From Kiloniellales bacterium (GTDB taxonomy: Bacteria; Pseudomonadota; Alphaproteobacteria; Kiloniellales; JAKSDN01), in contig JAKSDN010000666.1 in the NCBI GenBank assembly GCA_022360075.1, positions 1 to 9,545 on the forward strand: a DNA stretch of 9,545 nucleotides. The letters are read 5' to 3'. The number at the start of each line of letters is the position of its first letter. The first letter of the stretch is position 1. The notes under the pieces were generated by a model. The model saw nothing but the letters and a program-made list of their open reading frames with translations, was not told the origin of the DNA and ran no database searches. This document shows, piece after piece, positions 5,472-9,545 of the stretch. The translations under genes and the position numbers were made by a program.

Positions 5472-7916
5472 ATGGCAGAGCAGAAACGCAAGGCGATCGC
5501 AGAAGAGTCCGGAGCGACGGCGGGGAGCAAAGCCTTCCCGGCCGAGCCGGAGCCGGACGGCGGTGCCCAGCGCGCCCGACAGCTCCTTCAAGAGACCCAA
5601 CGGCGCGCCGCGGCCTTGACCCAGATGAGCCAGAGCGGCGAAGTCACCCCCCCGCCACCCGCCGATGGCGCTGGAGACGATTCGGCGACGACTGAGGCGG
5701 ACAGTTGGCGCATCGCGCCCTCGGCGGTGAACTTCGAGGATCCGCTGCTCTCCTGCCTGGCGATGATCACCGGGCTGGTCAATCGGCCGATCTCCGAGCA
5801 GGCACTGAAGGCCGGGCTGCCGCACGGCGGCGAGCGCTTCACGCCGGAGCTGGCGATCCAGGCGGCCCATCGTGCCGGCCTCGGCGCACGCCTCGTGCAC
5901 CGCCCCAAGGTCACCGACATCCTGCCGCTCACCCTGCCTTGCATCCTCTTGCTCAAGGGCGGCAACGCCTGCGTCCTGATCAAGCGCCCGGACCAGAAGA
6001 CGGCCGAGATCGTCCATCCCGAGGGTGGCGGCACCAAGATCGTCGAGGTCGGCGCGCTGCAGGAGCAGTTCATCGGCTACGCGATCTTCGTGCGCGCCGA
6101 GTTCAAGCTCGACGCCCGCGCCTCGGACGTCCGCCTGTCGCATCCCAAGGCCTGGTTCTGGGGCACGATCGCCAAGTTCTGGCCCATCTACAATCACGTG
6201 TTCCTGGCGTCGATCCTGATCAACGCCTTCGCGATCGCCAGCCCGCTGTTCATCATGAACGTCTACGACCGGGTGGTGCCGAACAACGCGCTCGAGACGC
6301 TCTGGGTGCTGGCGCTGGGCGTCGGCATCGTCTTCGTCTTCGAGTTCATCATGCGCAACATGCGCACCTACTTCGTCGACACCGCCGGCAAGAACGCCGA
6401 CATCATGATCGCCAGCCGGCTGCTCGAGCACGTCATGGCGATGAAGCTCGACAAGAAGCCGCCCTCGACCGGCGCGCTCGCGAACAATCTGCGCGAGTTC
6501 GAGTCGCTGCGCGAGTTCTTCACCTCGGGCACCCTGCTCGCCTTCATCGACCTGCCCTTCATCTTTCTCTTCATCGGCGTGATTTGGCTGGTCTCGGGCA
6601 GCATCGCCCTGATCCCGCTCGCCGTGGTGCCGATCGTGATCCTGGCCGGCGTGTTCCTCCAGTTTCCGCTGCGCAACGTCATCGAGAAAACCCATCGCGA
6701 GCAGAGCCAGAAGCACGCCCTGCTGTTCGAGACCATCGACGGCGTCGAGACCATCAAGTCGATCTCCGCCGAGGGCCGCGTCCAGCGCGCCTGGGAGCGC
6801 TTCGTCGGCCTCACCGCCCGCTCGGCCGGCAAGGCGCAGTTCCTCTCGGGACTGGCCACGACCATGGCGCAGCTCTCGATCCAGATGACCACGGTCGCGG
6901 TCGTGGTCTACGGCGTGTACCTGATCGCGGCCGGCGACATCACCATGGGCGCGCTGATCGCCTCGACCATCCTGACCGGCCGGGCCCTGCAGCCGCTCGG
7001 CGCGGTGGCGACGATGCTCACCCGCCTGCAGCAGTCGCGGGTCGCGCTCAAGTCGCTCGACACCCTGATGAAGACGCCGGTCGAGCGCGACGACAGCAAG
7101 ACGTTCCTGCACCGCCCGCACCTGAACGGCCAGATCCAATTCAAGAACGTCACCTTCGCCTACCCGGGCCAAGAGACTGGGGCACTCAACGGCGCGAGCT
7201 TCACCATCGAGCCCGGCGAGAAGGTCGGTATCCTCGGGCGCGTCGGCTCGGGCAAGAGCACCCTCGCGCGGCTCCTGCTCGGGCTCTACGAGCCGGTCGA
7301 GGGCGCGGTGCTGGTCGACGGCACCGACATCCGCCAGATCGATCCCGCCGACCTGCGGCGCAACATCGGCTACGTCAGCCAGGACAACTACCTCTTCTTC
7401 GGCTCGGTACGCGACAACATCGCTTTCGGCGCGCCGCACCTGGATCAGAAGACGATCGACCGGGCCGCCGAAGTGGCCGGCGTGACCGACTTCCTGCACA
7501 GCCATCCCATGGGTTTCGACCTGCCGGTCGGCGAGCGCGGCATGGCGCTGTCGGGCGGCCAGAGACAGGCGATCGTCATCGCGCGGGCCCTGCTTCAGGA
7601 CCCGCCGATGCTGATGCTCGACGAGCCGACCTCCTCGATGGACAACGCCTCGGAGCAGCAGTTCAAGACGCGCCTGGGCGAGGTGCTGGGCGACAAGTCC
7701 TTGATCCTGGTTACCCACCGCGGCTCGCTGCTCAGCTTGGTCGACCGCCTGATCGTGCTCGATGCCGGCAAGGTCGTCGCCGACGGCCCCAAGGACGACG
7801 TCCTGCGGGCGCTCAAGTCAGGCCAGGTGCGCGCGAAGCCTTCGCCGTCGGGTGCCCTCCCCGGCGCCGGCGCAGGCGGGGGCAAAGCACCGTCGGGCGA
7901 CGGGCCGAAGGAGTAA
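5472..7916 (+). CDS. Type I secretion ABC exporter, LapB/LssB-type, with degenerate C39-like domain
   Basis: Inner-membrane ATPase of 814 residues that drives one-step export of large proteins, usually RTX adhesins, through a HlyD adaptor and TolC-like channel. Residues 1-75 are a charged, low-complexity leader. Residues 77-210 form a C39-peptidase-like domain in which the catalytic Cys position is Pro91 (DPLLSCLAM, 90-98), so it should bind substrate rather than cleave it. Residues 235-505 hold six membrane segments, and from about 540 comes the ATPase: Walker A GRVGSGKS (589-596), signature LSGGQRQ (693-699), Walker B MLMLDEP (713-719), switch His749. The C-terminal tail is rich in Gly, Pro and Ala. 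I chose ATG 5472 because protein-like sequence begins only there; its ribosome site is weak (GGAAACAGGG). The HlyD partner follows after 7 bases. No protease-type C39 activity, so no leader-peptide maturation, is expected. Confidence 0.93.
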   Translation: MAEQKRKAIAEESGATAGSKAFPAEPEPDGGAQRARQLLQETQRRAAALTQMSQSGEVTPPPPADGAGDDSATTEADSWRIAPSAVNFEDPLLSCLAMITGLVNRPISEQALKAGLPHGGERFTPELAIQAAHRAGLGARLVHRPKVTDILPLTLPCILLLKGGNACVLIKRPDQKTAEIVHPEGGGTKIVEVGALQEQFIGYAIFVRAEFKLDARASDVRLSHPKAWFWGTIAKFWPIYNHVFLASILINAFAIASPLFIMNVYDRVVPNNALETLWVLALGVGIVFVFEFIMRNMRTYFVDTAGKNADIMIASRLLEHVMAMKLDKKPPSTGALANNLREFESLREFFTSGTLLAFIDLPFIFLFIGVIWLVSGSIALIPLAVVPIVILAGVFLQFPLRNVIEKTHREQSQKHALLFETIDGVETIKSISAEGRVQRAWERFVGLTARSAGKAQFLSGLATTMAQLSIQMTTVAVVVYGVYLIAAGDITMGALIASTILTGRALQPLGAVATMLTRLQQSRVALKSLDTLMKTPVERDDSKTFLHRPHLNGQIQFKNVTFAYPGQETGALNGASFTIEPGEKVGILGRVGSGKSTLARLLLGLYEPVEGAVLVDGTDIRQIDPADLRRNIGYVSQDNYLFFGSVRDNIAFGAPHLDQKTIDRAAEVAGVTDFLHSHPMGFDLPVGERGMALSGGQRQAIVIARALLQDPPMLMLDEPTSSMDNASEQQFKTRLGEVLGDKSLILVTHRGSLLSLVDRLIVLDAGKVVADGPKDDVLRALKSGQVRAKPSPSGALPGAGAGGGKAPSGDGPKE

Positions 7917-7923
7917 CGCGAAG

Positions 7924-9255
7924 ATGTCGATCGGCAAGCTCTACGACGCGGACGATCTGGACTTCGTCCCCGACCTCGAGGCGGCGGCGCGGCGGCGCGG
8001 CCACCGCTTCGCCTATCTGCTGACCACCATGGTCTTCGTCTTCTTCGTGACCTTCGTCGCCTGGGCCAACTTCGCCGTGCTGGACGAGGTAACGCGCGGC
8101 GATTCGACCGTCATTCCGTCGAGCAAGACCCAGGTCATCCAGAACCTCGAAGGCGGTATCCTGGCCGAGATCCTGGTGCGCGAGGGCGACATCGTCGACC
8201 GCGGCGACATCCTGGTGCGCATCGACAACACCACGGCGCAGGCCAACTTCCGAGACGCCCGTACGCGCCATTTGGCGCTCCTGGCCAAGACCGAGCGCCT
8301 GCGCGCCGAGTTGGAGGATCGCGAGCCCGCCTTCCCCGAGGAGGTCCTGGCCGACGCCCCCGAAGCGGCACGGGACGAGGAAGCGCAGTACCGCGCACGG
8401 GCGGCTCAGTTCGCCGCGCAAAAGGCGGTGCTCGAGTCTCAGGGGCAGCAGCGCCTGGGAGAAGTGCAGGAGATGCGCAGCCGGCAAAGCCAGCTCTCAC
8501 GTAGCCTCGGCCTCGCGCGCGAGGAGCTGGCGATCACCGAGCCGCTAGTCCGCAAGAAACTCATGCCCAAGGTCGACCTTCTGCGCGTACAGCGCGAGAT
8601 CGCCGATCTGGAAGGCGAGATCCGGACCGTCAAGCTGACCATCCCGCGCCTACAGCAGGCCGCGGAGGAGGCCGATCAGCGGGTTCAGGAGTTCTCGCTC
8701 ACCACCAAGGCGCAGATCTCCGACGAGCTGAGCCTGGCCAGGACCGAGCTGCAGTCGGTCAGCGAGATGCTGTTCGCCGGCGAGGACCGGGTCACGCGCA
8801 CGGAGGTGCGATCGCCGGTCCACGGCACGATCAAGGAGATCAAGCACAACACGGTGGGCGGCGTCATTCGCCCGGCGGAGGATATCCTGGAGATCGTGCC
8901 GCTGGACGATACCCTGCTGGTCGAGGCTCGCATCCGGCCCGCCGACATCGCCTTCCTCAGCCCGGGCCAGAACGCCATGGTCAAGATCACGGCTTACGAC
9001 TTCTCGATCTACGGCGGCCTCAAGGCCAGCCTCGAGAACATCAGCGCCGACACGATCAAGGACGAGAACGGCGAGAGCTTTTATCGGGTCTACTTGCGGA
9101 CGGAGCGCAACAAGCTGAAGCACCACGACCGCGAGCTGCCGATCATCCCGGGCATGACCGCGAGCGTCGAGATCCTGACCGGGCAGAAGACGGTCTTCGA
9201 CTATCTGATGAAGCCGATCCTCAAGGCCCGCGACCGGGCACTGAAAGAACGTTAG
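7924..9255 (+). CDS. Type I secretion periplasmic adaptor, HlyD/LapC family
   Basis: Membrane-fusion protein of 443 residues that bridges the ABC exporter and an outer-membrane channel. It has a short cytoplasmic N-terminus, one membrane anchor (about 29-50), a lipoyl-like half-motif with VIQNLEGGILAEILVREGD (71-89), a long alpha-helical coiled-coil hairpin (about 105-285), the returning lipoyl half and HlyD signature VRSPVHGTIKEI (295-306), and a beta-barrel. The C-terminus ends in the family hallmark PGMTASVEILTGQKTVFDYL (409-428) plus KPILKARD. The length is typical. The ATG is preceded by AAGGAG 10 bases upstream, which overlaps the end of the exporter gene, so the two are co-transcribed and probably coupled. 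No TolC-type gene follows within the window, so the outer-membrane partner must be elsewhere. Confidence 0.95.
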   Translation: MSIGKLYDADDLDFVPDLEAAARRRGHRFAYLLTTMVFVFFVTFVAWANFAVLDEVTRGDSTVIPSSKTQVIQNLEGGILAEILVREGDIVDRGDILVRIDNTTAQANFRDARTRHLALLAKTERLRAELEDREPAFPEEVLADAPEAARDEEAQYRARAAQFAAQKAVLESQGQQRLGEVQEMRSRQSQLSRSLGLAREELAITEPLVRKKLMPKVDLLRVQREIADLEGEIRTVKLTIPRLQQAAEEADQRVQEFSLTTKAQISDELSLARTELQSVSEMLFAGEDRVTRTEVRSPVHGTIKEIKHNTVGGVIRPAEDILEIVPLDDTLLVEARIRPADIAFLSPGQNAMVKITAYDFSIYGGLKASLENISADTIKDENGESFYRVYLRTERNKLKHHDRELPIIPGMTASVEILTGQKTVFDYLMKPILKARDRALKER

Positions 9256-9311
9256 GGAACAGGCGAATCAGCAGCCCCTCACCCCGAGAGCTCAAGAAAG
9301 AACAGATACGG

Positions 9312-9366
9312 GGCTGGAATCCCATCATGCGTCCTTCGAGACGCCCGCTCACGCGGGCTCCTCAGA
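9312..9366 (+). repeat. Intergenic palindromic repeat, copy A (partial)
   Basis: Starts GGCTGGAAT, shares GCGTCCTTCGAGACGC with the two copies downstream, has its own central hairpin CCCGC-tcac-GCGGG (9344-9357), then GGCTCCTCAG. It diverges after that into AGCTTGTGAAAAAATTG, so the conserved right end (GGATGAGG) is missing. It follows the adaptor stop by about 57 bases. Confidence 0.8.
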
Positions 9367-9400
9367 GCTTGTGAAAAAATTGACGTGTGGCTGGAATGCA

Positions 9401-9525
9401 ATCCTGCGTCCTTCGAGACGCCCGCCAAGGCGGGCTCCTCAGGATGAGGACATTTCTTAATGCCATCAAAGGCTTACCTCATCCTGAGGAGCGCCCTCCA
9501 GGGCGCGTCTCGAAGGACGCAGGAT
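9401..9525. repeat. Inverted pair of the same intergenic repeat (copies B and C)
   Basis: Copy B (9401-9449, plus orientation) and copy C (9477-9525, minus orientation) are 49 bases each. They are identical on the outside: ATCCTGCGTCCTTCGAGACG on the left and GCTCCTCAGGATGAGG on the right. They differ only in the central hairpin, CCGCC-aa-GGCGG in B and GCCCT-gg-AGGGC in C, where both arms change together. The 27-base spacer contains TTTCTTAATGCC. As an inverted pair they can form a very long stem. This resembles a widespread alphaproteobacterial intergenic repeat; no transposase or gene is seen in 9256-9545. Confidence 0.85.
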
Positions 9526-9545
9526 GATCATGCAGCACCGTCCGA

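Noticed and set aside
5301..7718. Long open minus-strand frame of about 805 codons opposite the ABC exporter
   Set aside because: It is the antisense shadow of a GC-rich gene. Its translation is rich in Arg, Asp, His and Gly with no domain pattern, while the plus strand encodes every ABC motif.
9312..9525. CRISPR array
   Set aside because: Copies differ in orientation and internal sequence, with irregular spacing and no set of unique uniform spacers.

Overview
The window looks like chromosome of a high-GC alphaproteobacterium, probably Rhodospirillales-like. This is inferred from GC-rich codon use, an alphaproteobacterial style of flagellin ends, a LapB/LssB-type type I exporter, and two kinds of palindromic intergenic repeat of a sort common in that group. 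No rRNA, tRNA or other phylogenetic marker is present to settle it.

Left part (1-2061, minus strand): a tungstate ABC uptake operon, transcribed right to left. It runs from a short MarR-type regulator through tupB (permease, re-started at 1666) and tupC (ATPase, overlapping tupB by 8 bp) to tupA (periplasmic binding protein, cut by the window edge). The MarR gene lacks the usual N-terminal part. Upstream of it lie a palindromic repeat (2150-2255) and the 5' remnant of a YceI-family gene (2345-2560), which is frameshifted and has lost its 3' half.

Centre (2564-5011, minus strand): the most remarkable gene, an 815-residue flagellin whose variable middle region is replaced by a complete subtilisin-type (S8) serine protease. 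Asp255, His413, Asn506 and Ser578 are all in place. A CSPG-like adhesin repeat precedes the protease, and an insertion of about 125 residues separates the catalytic Asp and His. Canonical flagellin D0/D1 ends flank all of this. Proteolytic flagellins with a zinc metallopeptidase insert (flagellinolysins) are known to me; I know of no characterised subtilisin version.

Right part (5012-9255): a 460-bp divergent intergenic region carries two near-identical 13-bp palindromes (shared core TAATGCGATTA) 102 bp apart, plus a 16-bp tandem duplication. It leads to a plus-strand two-gene type I secretion operon: an ABC exporter with a degenerate C39-like N-terminal domain, and a HlyD-family adaptor. No outer-membrane TolC partner and no RTX substrate gene are in view. 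The only secreted protein nearby is the protease-flagellin on the other side of the shared control region. The window closes with three copies of another intergenic repeat (9312-9525), two of them in inverted orientation and with covarying hairpin stems.

Working picture: the tungstate operon is self-contained. The protease-flagellin and the exporter may share regulation through the palindrome pair. Whether the protease-flagellin leaves by the flagellar export route, by the neighbouring type I system, or whether that system serves a distant adhesin, cannot be decided from the sequence.
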